A DNA stretch of 64,000 nucleotides, taken from the NCBI GenBank assembly GCA_033807695.1, contig CM066310.1, positions 806,001 through 870,000 on the forward strand, written 5' to 3'. Both the position numbers and the translations under genes were made by a program. Shown here in pieces: positions 44,486-56,130 of the stretch. Under the pieces are notes generated by a model. The model saw nothing but the letters and a program-made list of their open reading frames with translations. It did not search any database and was not told the origin of the DNA. Numbering within the stretch: position 1 is the first letter of the stretch; every line of letters begins with the position of its first letter. The stretch comes from Daedaleopsis sinensis. Its lineage: Eukaryota; Basidiomycota; Agaricomycetes; Polyporales; Polyporaceae.

Positions 44486-47400
44486 GCCGCCAGAGCTTTG
44501 TGTCGGCAAATGATACAAAGTGGGTGGACGTAACGGATACGTATTCGAGACGTTGTGGAAAGATTAGTCGAAAAGGAGTATAGTACATAGCGGGGTACGA
44601 AATCAGAGGTCATGGGGCATGATAGCACGGAGATATGGGAAGATGGTGCTATGTAGCATGCGCTCGTGTGATGCGACATCGGAACCGGCAACCGAAAATA
44701 TGGTGGACATCACCTGAATATGTTTCGCTCTACCCAGCCGGATCCAAATGCGGGATTACGGGACCTCCTCTGACCAGGACCTATATATCTCTCCTCGACG
44801 TGGACGACGTTGGTCGAACGCGAACTTGAGTCCCCCACAGCCTCCAAGTCGTTGAAGTCACCGCCACGGTAGTTTCGCTCACCTCCATCCCTTTCATCGA
44901 TCAACCCAATCCTTGCGTCTGCCACATCATGCACGGTTCCAGAGCACGTATGTCCACCGCACTCTGATTTCCAGATCCCAGCGGAAATTGATGTTGGCTG
45001 AAGCAGATCTGGTGTGTTTCGACAGGGGTGTTGGGATGAAGAATTGTGTGATACGACGGTGTCGGGATGAAAAGGAACAGTGAGTTCAACTAACTCAACT
45101 GTGTTTCGCCGGCATTCGTTGACGATGGTGACGATAGCATCGAAGTTGTGTATTCTGACCACGATGGTCGAAATACTACCAATGACGTGTGGGTCGTAGA
45201 CTGCAAGGTCCAGGATGGATGCACCAGGTATGTTGATAGCTTCTCTGGTAAGTGCAAAGAGCTTGACTTGCATGCCTTCCTCCAGAGGCTCGGTGGGCCG
45301 AGTGACGAGCTTGTAGATGTGCTTCTTCTTGACATCGATTGCTTTGCGGCTGTTTTTTCCATACGCCATCCATTTGCCTACTATCTGTAGCATCGATGAA
45401 GGTTGTGGAGGATACAGCAAGTGGATGGGGCGAATGGACGAGGATGTGGCGAGTGGACGAGGATGGGGCGAGTGGACAAGGATGGGGCGATTGGACGAGG
45501 ATGGGGTGATTGGATGAGGATGTGGCGATTGGTCGGACGAGGATGTGACGAGTGGGCGAGGATTGGGGCGAATGGACGAGGATGTGGCGAGTGGACGAGG
45601 ATGTGGCGAGTGGACGAGGATGGAGCGATTGGACGAGGATGTGACGAGCGGGCGAGGACGGGGCGAGTGGACGAGGATGACTAGAAAACGGAGGACGAAG
45701 ATGGTGTCGGGAAGGCACCGACTCGGAGGTTGAGCGGAATGAGTTACCAATGTGTTTGGGTGGTCAGATTAGTTACAGGTGGGCGCAGAAAGAGGCGTGA
45801 CTCACCAGGGTATGGAAGTAAATGGTAGAAATATAGCCGTTTAAAAGACTAGGCAGATCACGAGGTCGCTGAAAGAGGCTAGAGTCAAAAGAATACAGTA
45901 GTAGGGAATAGTAAGCACTTGCCAGATTCAGGAACGGCGGTAGCTTCTATTAGCAAAGATTAGTCAACAATAGCTCAGAGTTGAAATGCAGATCGAGTGT
46001 TCGGGAACGTTCTATTTGTGGGTATGTGAGATTCTGGGCTGCGGGCCGGGAAGCAAAAGATACCTTCTACGGGAACAGGCAACGGTGCTCGATGCCTGAA
46101 GGCCTGATGCTTCAGAGCGGAAACAATGTTCTAATATCTAGATGCATATACTATACTATCTGTACTATCAGTTGTCAGCATTTGTAAGGGGCAGGAAGAA
46201 AGACGACAATACCGAGGTGACGATACTGTGCGGAGCACGATTGGGAAGTAAATCTGGATATGTATGAAGACTGGAGCGTGTCGACGAGGTTTGAAAGGAA
46301 AGGTAGGACGAACGTGATAATCCAGCATGATCGTATCTCTATGTTTGTCTCTGCTGTTTTGTGTTGAGTTGTGACGTATGTCGTAGTAAGGGTGTGTTAT
46401 GTCCTAGTACAGGTGCAAATAATGAGTCAGCGGACTTGAAATGGGCTAGACTTGCCGCTAGATAATGAGAGGTGGATGATGTTGAGAGATGTGGATGAGT
46501 GTTACATCGGAGTCGGACCCGGTCGGAGAGATGTAGTGATTTCAGGCCCGGGCTCGGTGAGTGTAGCTGGTCTCAACGATTGTAGCAAGTCTCCTCGGAG
46601 TCGGCTTGGGAAATTGTGGACTGTGGCTTTATAATTGCATGAGTGCGACGTCCGAGGTATGTAAAGAGCTGTGTACGTACGTGCAAGATTGGGATGAGAT
46701 ATGACCACTGCCAACGGACAGGTACCTGTATGTGAGGGAGCATCGACTACTATGACGGCGATGTTGCGAGTGCGTAACAAGTAAATCGATGGATTCCTTA
46801 GAATAGGGATGCGATATTTGGCGTGAGGTTAGTGCAAAGGATCGCAATGCGAACGTGTTTCCAAGTCACTTCTTGTGGTGCAGAAGAGAGAAGACGACGT
46901 GCGGTAAGCTTCGAGATAGTGAATGTGAACGTCCGTCCTGCTGGCTCGGAAATGACCTAATGAATGAGGAATGTCGTGATGGTGAACCTAGAGGACCTGT
47001 GATGATGTAGCGAGGCATGGAGAACCAGTAGGTGTAGCACCGTAGTATAGGTACATGAGCTTCGAAACCAGATGCGACTTGGTAGACAACATTGGGAACG
47101 GTAGATGGGATCAACTTGAAGTCGTGGCCTGTTAGCGGATGAGTACAAGCCGATCAATATTATTTTTATGAGATTATTGGAAAGGTGAAGATCGGACGGG
47201 AGGAATTGACTGCCGGTGCTTCCGGTTTGACCCGGAGCGGTGACACCATCGGAAGTAGTCCCCCGTATTAGTGCGAGGTATTGAAAGCGGTTCGGAGTCG
47301 GACTCGCCCGTTGTGAAGTTCAAGCCCATTGTAGAGGGAATATAATCGAGCGTGTTTTATAGGGAGTATAGGGAGTATACGGTCACCGCATATATTCTGT

Positions 47401-47680
47401 AATGTTTCGATTATGGAGAGGGGGGCAGGAATACAAGTGGAAGTGATTGCGCAGAAACAATTTAATACTACTGGACTGAATCGAGAACTTCGCAGGCGTA
47501 CCGACTTGAATGAGCTACGACAGAATACAAGAACAGCAATACGACATGATTACAATTCAGCTCTCACAGAGGGCTATCACAGATTGAACCGCCGACTAGC
47601 AGTTCACTACAGCGAGAATACCATTACCCGAGTCTTGAAGGTGCTGTTTCGCAAGAAAGGAAAACGTTCAACGACAATCT
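44486..47680. other. Gene-poor region with coding-like scraps
   Basis: No complete gene was found. On the minus strand between about 45400 and 45080 the frame holds VKKKHIYKLVTRPTEPLEEG and VKLFALTREAINIPGASILD, and at about 47110-46930 it holds PSTVPNVVYQVASGFEAHVP and YTYWFSMPRYIITGPLGSPS. Both look like protein sequence but have no recognisable family, start or splice chain. They may be decayed genes. Confidence 0.35.
45421..45680. repeat. 19-bp minisatellite, about 13 copies
   Basis: Consensus GGACGAGGATGTGGCGAGT, repeated about 13 times with substitutions; one unit carries a short insertion. Because 19 is not a multiple of three and the minus strand has no stop in any phase, the array stays open and forms a 346-residue open frame with a 19-residue period, which is not evidence of a gene. 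Confidence 0.9.
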
Positions 47681-50600
47681 TCACGCCTCGCAGGGTTCAC
47701 AGCGTGGTGCACGAGGCACGATTTCGATGAGCTCGCAGACAGGAGGCAAAGGGGCGACGAAGGAAGACGTCGGCACAATTGCATATTCGCGATCAGGAGC
47801 GATTGGAACTTGAAGGCGAATGGAAGGCTCTTCAGAGCAGGTGGGAAGCGCAGCGTGGGCAGCTGAGTCGTCAACAACTGGGGTAGGACTCCTAGGAGTT
47901 ATGGCGGGTTCGAGGGGTGGCGGAAGGTCGTCATCATCGCTAGGAGGTGTCTCGATCTTGAGAAGAGTACGCAATGGCACTCTTCCGCCCTTAACTCCAT
48001 ACGGCAATGGGAACGAAGGGGCTCGACATCGCAGGTAGTACATTCCGGTTTTCAAGCCTCGAGACCAGGCGCGCATTTGTAAGGATCGCTGCAAAGTTCG
48101 TGAGCAACGTATTTAGGAAAGGGGGACAGAGAACGTACCAGAACAGCAACTGTAGGTCGCTCTACGTAGAGGGTGAGACTCTCGCTCTGGTCGATATAGG
48201 GACCCCGGTCTGCGGCCATATCGATTATGTCCTCAGTGTCTATCTCCCAGACGGTTCGATATACCGCTTTCATGGCGGGAGAAACATGTGGAAGCCGTGC
48301 AATAGACCCTGTGATGAAAACAGTTAGCTAAGTCCAAACATAGAGCATGGGCGACGAACCATTTTCGCGAACAATGCGCGAACGCACATCCTCAGACCAT
48401 ATTCCGAGCCTAACCAGGTCGCGAACGAGCGAAGGACAGATCTCGGTGTATTCGCCACTTTGAAGATGGTACGTGGTGATATTACTGGTAGTTGCATGGT
48501 ATCAGAATCTGGGGTATATGTAATAGTGTACTCCTTAAGCACGTACCTGGTGCGGGGCTCGGTACCTTCGGAGTTACCCATAATACGAGACGTAGAAGCG
48601 GTCGGCATTTGCGCAGTGAGCACGGAGTTCCGTAGTCCGTATTTGCGGATAAGTTCTCGCAGCGCCGCAAAGTTGTGACGAGAGGAAGGTGACCTTTCCC
48701 ACAAGTCCATCTGCAGATCGCCGTCCGATGCAGGGGAACCTGACCAAGCAGGGCAAGCTCCGTGAACTTTGGCAAGTTCGCAACTAGCTTCCAAAGCGGC
48801 GTGATATATGGTCTCGTAGACATCGACGTTGAAAGCGCGAGCTGCAGAAGACCCGAAAGCCATGTGCATGTTGCGGAAGCAGTCCGCAAGTCCTTGTCCG
48901 CCTATTCCGACAGCTCTTGCGCGGAGGGCATAGTTCCTAGTCTCGGTAGTAGGATAACGCGTGAGGTCGATGAACGCGTCAGTATTGCGCACTGCTAGCT
49001 TGACCACTTCATGCAAAGCTTCGAAGTCGAAAGTCTGATCGTCGCGTACGAAACGTGGAAGCGCAATAGAAGCGAGGGTGCAGACCGCCGTTTCGGTCGT
49101 CGAAGAGTATTGTACAATCTCCGTACAAAGGTTAGAGGTCTTGACGACGCCCAAGTGCTTCTGATTGTTCTTGTCTGATTTCAATACAGTTAGAAACGGG
49201 GAGGAAATATTCTCGACGGGGTGAACATACTGTTGATGGCGTCGAGGTAGTGAATGAAAGGGCCGCCAGTTTCTCGTTGCGCGCTGCAAATCTGGCCAAA
49301 GAGCTCTGATGCGCGGACGGGTTGACCGTGTCCTTCCCGCTCGAATGCTTCGTAGGCACGAACGAACTCGTCGCCATACAAGTCATCGAGACCAGGTACT
49401 TTAGATGGGTCGAATAGGGTCCAATGCATATCCATCCTCAGCCGTATCATGCTATACGTGTAGACAGTATCAGCAAAACGCGTAAAGGGCCATGAACACG
49501 GCGTTCTTACAACAAATCAGGCACCATAAGTCCAAGGAAGATATTGTTGACTTTAGCTGACGGCGGACATCTAGTGGTCCGACACTCCACGAATTGCCGG
49601 ACGTCATCGTGCCAAATATGGATGTACGCGGTCGCGACAGGCGATCGACGGACGTCCGAGGAGTTAATGTAGGATGCATGGCTGTCGTAGATGCGAAGAA
49701 GCTGCATGATACCGGGTCTAGGGACGGGGAAAAGTCTGTGCAAAATGGTGAGCAGCTATAACGCGAGAGAAACTTTTCACGACGCGAACCTGCGACTAGG
49801 GACAGCTCCTAGGTACACGCCAACGCCACCCTGAGAGGACCATAGCGTATCAATTTCTGACGCGCTTCGGAGTAGACTGGAGGCGGAAGCGGGATCAGGA
49901 TGGTACAAGAAGCAGGACGCGAAGTTGGGTTTCGTAGTGCCTGCATTGTACAATACCGGCGTCGCATGGGTGTACAATCGTCGCGATAGCGCTTCGTAGG
50001 TCCGAAGGATGCCCGGGAGGTCGGTCTCGTGAATTGCAATAGCAACTCGCATGTACATGAACTGAGGTCGTTCACGACACTGGCCGTCGACCTGACCCAA
50101 ATAACTGTGCATTAGAGTGCGGACGGAGACACTGGAAATCGGTCAGTTTAATCCTGTCGCGATGAAGCAGAGCGTACTAGTTCAGATCAAAGTCCCTGGA
50201 GTGGACTATAGCATCGTCTAGCTCAGGACCATGCAACTCAACCGCTCGAACCAGAAAGGGATGGAGTTGCAAGACGGTCGCTTTTGGTCCGGGATGGATA
50301 GACGCTTCAATTCGCAAAATTCCGTAAAGCGAAATGAACGTTCTTACCATTAGCCTGTACCCAACACGCGAAGGACTTGTCTACAGTCTTGTGTATGTAG
50401 CAGGTAAGAAGTCGTCCAGCCAGAATGCTATAGTCAGGGTGATGGGCTGTCATCGAAGCAGCTGCTGATGCGGTGAACGTCTTGATCGGGCGTGTTAGTA
50501 AGGAATACAATCGGTGTAGTAATAGATAGATACTGACCAAGAGCTCGTCCGCCGTAATCTGAGCAGATATTCCAGCTACCACTATGTCGACAATACTGAA

Positions 50601-51009
50601 GAACGATAAGAAGTATTGAATAGACATGGATCAAAAGCACACTCACGAGTTCAGCTTGAGAAAGTTTGTATCGAGATCCCAAGATATCTGCGCGAACGAA
50701 GATTAGGGAGAATTTGCGTATAGGTTAACGATATGTACGGACAGTCTTCAATGTTTGTAGAATCTTTGGGAGACTATAAGCACGCGAGTAGAGCAGAATA
50801 CCATAGGTGTGTCTCTTACCTTAGCAGGGCGGAACGGTTGTAGAGCGCTGAATTTTATCAGCTTATCAGCTTACAACTATAGGCAGTAGCTAGTCGCGCC
50901 TACCCGTCTGTCAGGTAAAGCTTGAGTATATAGTGTATAAGGAGCATAAGAGAGTAAAATGTGACATACTGCGCTTCAATACCATGGGGGCAGAGACGGG
51001 GTTGTCCAT
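47681..51009 (-). CDS. RNR1-like: Divergent ribonucleotide reductase large subunit (class Ia R1)
   Basis: About thirteen exons on the minus strand; those from 50847 on splice in phase (50847..50820, 50687..50647, 50595..50538, 50480..50348, 50304..50178, 50131..49790, 49735..49511, 49451..49231, 49174..48547, 48484..48360, 48308..48139, 48088..47681), giving about 840-850 residues. R1 reduces ribonucleotides to deoxyribonucleotides with a small-subunit radical. The catalytic set is present: FASCFL (first redox Cys), SNLCTEI (Asn, Cys, Glu), ETAVCTL (second redox Cys), PTASTS (phosphate loop), GMYYLR (radical-transfer tyrosines) and a C-terminal CEPCEA Cys pair. Identity to typical fungal R1 looks low, and the N-terminal ATP cone is reduced. 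The first exon (51009..50970) does not splice cleanly, so the start is unsure. Confidence 0.85.
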
Positions 51010-51809
51010 GTCAATGTTCGGCTACTGGAAGAATCAGTGGGGAGTAGTACGTAGTTGCTGTCGACCTTGAGCCCGAGGGTATATATGTAGATGATGGTCG
51101 CGAATCAAGCTCGTGTAGAGGCAAGGGTGCGCCAGGCGTGGTCGAAGAAATGGAAGCATGAGGTTTGCTACTGTCATCGCTTAATTAGCATTGGTAAGCT
51201 GAGAAATCAGAAATGCAGGGACGTACTAAAAGCTTTGGAGCGGAACAGGTCTCATTGGGATGCAGCGGAAAAGGCTAAGTAATATATAGATCGAGGTTTA
51301 GAAGGTCTACCGGTTCATATCGATGGTGGCGATAGAGGGTTGCGATGAATTTCCTATGGTATATTCGGGCCGCAAGACGATCGCTAGCTCAATATCTGTA
51401 GTGCGGAGAGGGACTCGGAGAGAGATTCGATGAAAAATCTAAGATTGAATTGGACAGCGGGCAGCTAAGAAGAACATGATAGTACGCGCCGAAGTAGAGA
51501 AGTCACGGTTGAACTATCGTAGCGTACTCGGAGCATTTCGGAAGTCGGAGAATCTCGCGATACTCCAGACATCGCAGAGTTGTACGACGCGACAAGCAGA
51601 ATCAAGTTCAAGATCTATGTTTGATCTATAATCTAGTGGTATATACTAGGAGAAAACAGAACAAGTCATAGTTACTTTGATTGCGAAACGTGTCACCCAT
51701 AACGTTACATTTGGATCCAGCCCAATGCGCTTGCGACGAAGTTACAGAAGAGAAGCATGCGGTATGCTCCAGTACACTATTAGCAGGAACTACGAACATA
51801 AGGACAGTA
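51010..51809. other. Intergenic region with one small plus-strand frame
   Basis: A 63-residue basic frame (51091..51282, with CYCHRLISIGKLRNQKCRDV) is the only notable item. It has no recognised motif and may be a relic. Confidence 0.3.
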
Positions 51810-52409
51810 TTAATCATCTCCGCCGGCGAAGATTAATTGGTAGCGCAAATGACTATAATATAAATCAAATTTAGAGTGCACTAGTACAACGCAAAAGTGG
51901 AACGCACCGTTGTACTATCAAGTCTACGAAGCGATGTTCCGAGGAGTGCATACTAGTGATTTCTAGCGGTCTGCGTGCATGATGGCGAATCACGAGGACG
52001 TTCCCTCGGTAGGTAACTCCTAAGGCTCTAGCCAGAGTGTCATTGACTGGTGTTTCGGAGGAACGACGTGTCGAGAGGACAGTGTAGCTGTTCCGCAGTC
52101 TAAAATCGGAACCGGGTATGCCTCCGATTTGGTCTTGAAAGAATCCGAATGGGAACCATCGCTGGATGTACGGGATATCATCGAACATATGTTCCCATGC
52201 GCTGTCTGACTGTCGCTCAGGTGGTAACAATAGAGTAATCGGATGCGTTCCACCTATTGGGTAGAGTAGCGCCTTCACTGGAGTGCGATATGATGACTAG
52301 AAATATTGCACAGATGTGAGTGCGTTCCGAACTTAGGTGGAACCACCTACATTGTATCTTTGTTCACGAACACGCTTGTTCCAACCAAGTATGGCTGCAC
52401 GTCTCGCAT
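51810..52409 (-). CDS. Small hypothetical protein
   Basis: Proposed exons on the minus strand are 52409..52368, 52296..51908 and 51852..51810, in phase, giving 157 residues. The central exon has good coding character: KALLYPIGGTHPITLLLPPE, then FPFGFFQDQIGGIPGSD, SYTVLSTRRSSETPVNDTLA and RGNVLVIRHHARRPL. It reads as a compact soluble alpha/beta protein without signal peptide or membrane segment. I do not recognise the family. The first exon (VQPYLVGTSVF) is the least certain part, because its donor is weak. Confidence 0.5.
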
Positions 52410-53008
52410 GGAAAGTCTGGGATTGTATGCTTGGACGAGTCTAGCGCGGTAATTAGTTGGCTAAGGGACCATGGACGAATGGGACAAACCCGTGATCGAC
52501 CGCGTGCCATAGTTGACTAGGTCTAGGGAGAGTTCGCAGAGAGTTAACCTAGGTGGTTTTTAGAGCGTGGAGGACACTGCAAATTTCTGTAAGGTTTGAA
52601 CCGTTCGAGAGATGAGTTGTGTGGAGGTTTGTGTGCGGTTGTTAAGTCGCAGAGTATGAAGCTTAGGCAGCACATGATGAGTAAGTTTAATACGTCATGT
52701 AAGAGACGCAGCCGACACATGTATCCATGTATCCATGTAGTGCACAGGGAATGAAAGGGGTGTGTCATGCTGACATAGTATGTAGTGGATCGAAAACATT
52801 GCTTGCGTTATAAACAACCTAATAAGGGCGGCTGAATGTGTAAGCGTACAGACATGTAAATGATGTTACACATCGAAATAGCTACAATGTGACAGAGGTG
52901 CTGTCGAATCGAGATACATAGTGTACATAGTGATCTACAAGTGCTTAGGTGGGATGACTATACGGAAGGAGGTCTCAAATTCGGAAAGGCGCGAGCGGCG
53001 CGAACGGT
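52410..53008. other. Divergent intergenic region
   Basis: About 600 bp between the starts of two hypothetical genes. No gene seen. The right end holds the promoter of the 463-residue protein. Confidence 0.45.
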
Positions 53009-53015
53009 TATATAA
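53009..53015 (+). promoter_or_regulatory. TATA box of the 463-residue hypothetical protein
   Basis: TATATAA, 45 bp before the ATG at 53054, implying a very short 5' UTR. Confidence 0.5.
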
Positions 53016-53053
53016 ACTCACCTAGGACGGGTGGGAGTTGCTCGACTGATAAC

Positions 53054-54633
53054 ATGGAACAAGCTCTCGCCTCTGATACCGAAGCTATCGTCAAGTCATG
53101 GAAGAAACGCCGCTTTCGTGAGAGCGACATCCCTCTGGATCAAGCCTACCGCTCGGTGTGTAAGCCATCTCAAGTATTCGAAGCAAAGCGTATTAGTGCG
53201 ATCGAGTGGGTGGTGAGTACTATTCGTTAGCTTTAGTTTCAAGCGGGTACTGATTGAAGTGACTTACCGGTGGACCGTTAGCTATGTGTCAAAGGAACGA
53301 ACACTCCTGCAGTGTTCAGTTATGCTGGAATTTTGGCAAGCGCGGATCATCGGGAAGCTGGAAACTTGCTCCCCGAGAAGTCAGCTCCCTTATTGGGTCA
53401 AGACCGGAACAGATGGTACGCGAGGCGGTTCCGTACTATTCTGTCGTGGTTGACCGTGAAAGCGGGCAGCTTCCCATTTGCGTCAGTTCGGTGTCACTAC
53501 GGATACACGTTTGACACTACGGACGATCGTGGCCTGTATTTCATTCAAGCAGTGAGCTATATCATATCATCATACACAAAAGGTGGACATTACTGACGGT
53601 GATGGTAGTCCCTTGAAGCATACATGGAAACCGTTCCTGGTTTCAACGCCCCACATGCGAAGCCGCGTCGTACTTGGCAATCTGGACACGATCCGAACTC
53701 TATGATTCGATTCACTATGCAAGCTCCGATGTTCTTGCTTGTGCGGGACGGGGAACCGAAACCGAATCCTCCTCCATACTTGCATCCTTGGGTGCGAGAA
53801 GCTGATATGCGTTCGCGTTCGTATCGCGCAAACCCAGCTCGCCCGAACGTTTTTGCACTGGAGGGAAGCACGCTTCGGAACATCGAGGATTGTGAACCGG
53901 GTCGCCTGCGACGTGGAGATGTGGTTGCGATCGCATTCAGCATCAGCTATGTCATTGGGAACCGAGACTGGTTCCCGGTGTACTCACCGGTTGACGTGGT
54001 TCGGGTCACGGCTGCATCAGAACTCGAGCCCGAAGAGTCGACTGTAGACGAAGATATGGACATAGTTGTGCTGGATCGTGGAGAAAGGAGTGCATTGACG
54101 GTAGGAGAGTCGATAACTGGTGAGTTGTAATCATTTACTGTTTAGTAACATCTGACGTACGAGAATTGCCGTCGCCAACAGAGGGTAACGATAACGAAGT
54201 ACTTGCCGTTCCTGTCAAGATCGTAGAAACCGTGCCACTGGACGGACTTGCGGGCTTGCAAATTCCTGTTGGAGGGCTGGATGTCCCTGACGAGAAGATG
54301 CTTGACGCGGACATGGAGAACTCGCACAGAGCAGCGTCCCCTTCCTCAGTCGGTGAAGGCTCGAGTCGAGGGCTCAAGCGAGCTGCAGATGACTTCGTCT
54401 TGCTTGAAGGATTGGGGGAGAGTAGGAAGGACAACAGAAGTCCGTTGGGTAGTGGGTCGACTGCGTCGACAGCGTCGGATTCGTCGGAGAATTGGAGCGA
54501 TAATGCTGTGGATGACCGGCTGGTTCCCGGTCGTGGCAATGGCAGCACGCGGGAGGAGGATCCTAGCATGGAAGATGAAAGTGGAAAGGCGGTTCAAGGA
54601 GGTGGTCGACGACGTGTACGGGCACGCCGGTAA
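53054..54633 (+). CDS. Hypothetical protein with acidic Ser-rich C-terminus
   Basis: Four exons (53054..53212, 53282..53551, 53609..54119, 54182..54633) join in phase to give 463 residues. The N-terminus is short and basic (WKKRRFRESD). A central globular part of about 250 residues holds GTNTPAVFSYAGILASA, RRTWQSGHDPNSMIRFTMQA, ALEGSTLRNIEDCEPGRLRR and GDVVAIAFSISYVIGNRDWF. The last 150 residues are disordered, Ser/Asp/Glu-rich, and end in a basic patch GGGRRRVRARR that could act as a nuclear signal. There is no signal peptide or membrane segment. I do not recognise the family; it sits in a relic-rich block and could be mobile-element-associated. Confidence 0.65.
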
Positions 54634-54799
54634 GAGTCCGCGACCTTGCGGTGAAATTGCTATACGTGGTTGTCCTCGTCCAACTGTAGGAGAAATGGTT
54701 CAGTAAGAAGTAGCTAACTTTGTAAAGATATATGTGGCCAGTACATACGTAGAACGTCTGTACGAGATCTTCTTGGTGCTATCTATACGAGGCCTTCTT

Positions 54800-55785
54800 G
54801 GTGCTGTTTGAAAAGACGTGGGCAGCTATGAGGGTCACATGGCCGAGGTACTAGTCTAGTTCCGCTATAACTTGGGCAAGAAGTCGAGCAGCAAGTGCAG
54901 AGGATGCACTCGTGCATGCTACATGAAGCACGTAAGTCCATGACCATAAGAGATACAAGTTACTGCAGTTTTGATGCGACGACATGAAGAACGGAGCATA
55001 GGCGGATGTGTGGATGGCGATTCGAAAAGGGGATCAGAGACATACCTATCGAACTTCTTCCTGTCCTCTGGCGCCTGAAGGAATTCGTGGTCTGTGGTGA
55101 GCTGCCGATCTAGAGGTAGGGCTCGATAGACTTATATTGCTTGTAGAATTGAGTGAGAACGGGAACAATGTCCTTGACGATGTAAACTGCTCGGGTTACC
55201 CGATTTGCCTTTTACACGACATAATAAGGAGCTATTTACCGAGCGGGAGGGGGTAGATATTAGTGTCATTGTCATTGTCATTGGACGCGGTCCTGTTAGT
55301 CCTGCAGAGGAATACTGACATTTTCTGGCATAGCTGTTTATGACGCATGAGCCGCAGATGTACTCACGACATGGCCAAAGGAAAGGAAGGGCAGAGTCAA
55401 TCTTATTTTTGACGTTGATGAGTGCGTCGAGGATCTAGATGGAAAAATGGAGCACCGTTCAAACATCCGCGCGCGGGCCAAGTGGTAGAGTGGACTGACC
55501 ATAAGTCGCACTGGTTGAGTTCGACGGAATTGGTCTGTAGTGTCGGTTTCTTCGAGGGCTCATTGGGGTTCTGCATATAGTAGCGCCTTCAGTCAGTCAA
55601 CTTTGAACGGTTCACGAGATGTGAAAACGAGAGGAGGTCCAATGACATAGTCAACGGTAATTCTTGATCTCCTTGTTCAAGACAGGATTTTGGACGTGGG
55701 CGGGTTGTGCGCGCAGTGCAAGTGTGGCGAGTATACGTGCAGTTTGCTTTAGAATGTTAGAATCAACAGCGACGAGGGACTGCAT
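54800..55785 (-). pseudogene. SDH2 (pseudogene): Decayed SDH2-like gene (succinate dehydrogenase iron-sulfur subunit)
   Basis: Successive minus-strand segments match Sdh2 in order. A leader-like start MQSLVAVDSNILKQTARILA (from 55785) is followed by the start of the 2Fe-2S domain, NPNEPSKKPTLQTNSVELNQ. Then come [28 protein letters not shown] (2Fe-2S cysteines), [28 protein letters not shown] and HEFLQAPEDRKKFDR. Next is ECILCTCCSTSCPSY (4Fe-4S/3Fe-4S cysteines) and EYLG-like YLGHVTLIAAH. Blocks are separated by stops (for example TAG right after IEPYL), lost residues and frame shifts. Several breaks coincide with intron-like GT...AG pieces, so this came from a DNA copy of an intron-containing gene, not from a spliced mRNA. 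The working SDH2 must lie elsewhere. Confidence 0.8.
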
Positions 55786-56122
55786 AGTAGATAAACGAAG
55801 GAGAGAGCTACGGAGGAGGCGGGATAGTCGGGACGGCTTGATTTAGCGTGCATTCGGGGGGTCAGTGCTTCAGCCCGGGTTATTCGGCCGCATCCCTCCG
55901 ATGTAAGAGTCGCTGACGGAAGGGACGACGATGAATGGCTGACCTCGTACGGTGTGTCAAAGACGATCACCCACACATAGGTTCTTGGACGCTCGTATGC
56001 AATGTTGATCCAATGTGCACTTTGACTAGATAATAATCGGCGCGGGTTGTGTGTTCAGCAAAATACTCGGAGGATAATCCAGATTAGGTATGCTCACCTT
56101 TCATCTAGTTGGTCCTATCTAT

Positions 56123-56130
56123 GCAAGCAG
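56123..56130. repeat. 8-bp target-site duplication, left copy (GCAAGCAG)
   Basis: Direct repeat GCAAGCAG, also present at 57047-57054, exactly flanking the inserted element. Removing the element and one copy restores the host coding order LSAC-IDRTN. Confidence 0.85.

Noticed and set aside
44710..45750. 346-residue minus-strand open frame
   Set aside because: About a quarter of it is translated minisatellite that is open by construction; there is no start context or splice support. Only short internal parts look protein-like.
55478..55550. tRNA-like string (GGGCCAAGTGGTAGAGTGG ... GAGTTCGACGG)
   Set aside because: The acceptor and anticodon arms do not pair properly and U33 is absent. The stretch lies inside the SDH2-like pseudogene on the other strand.
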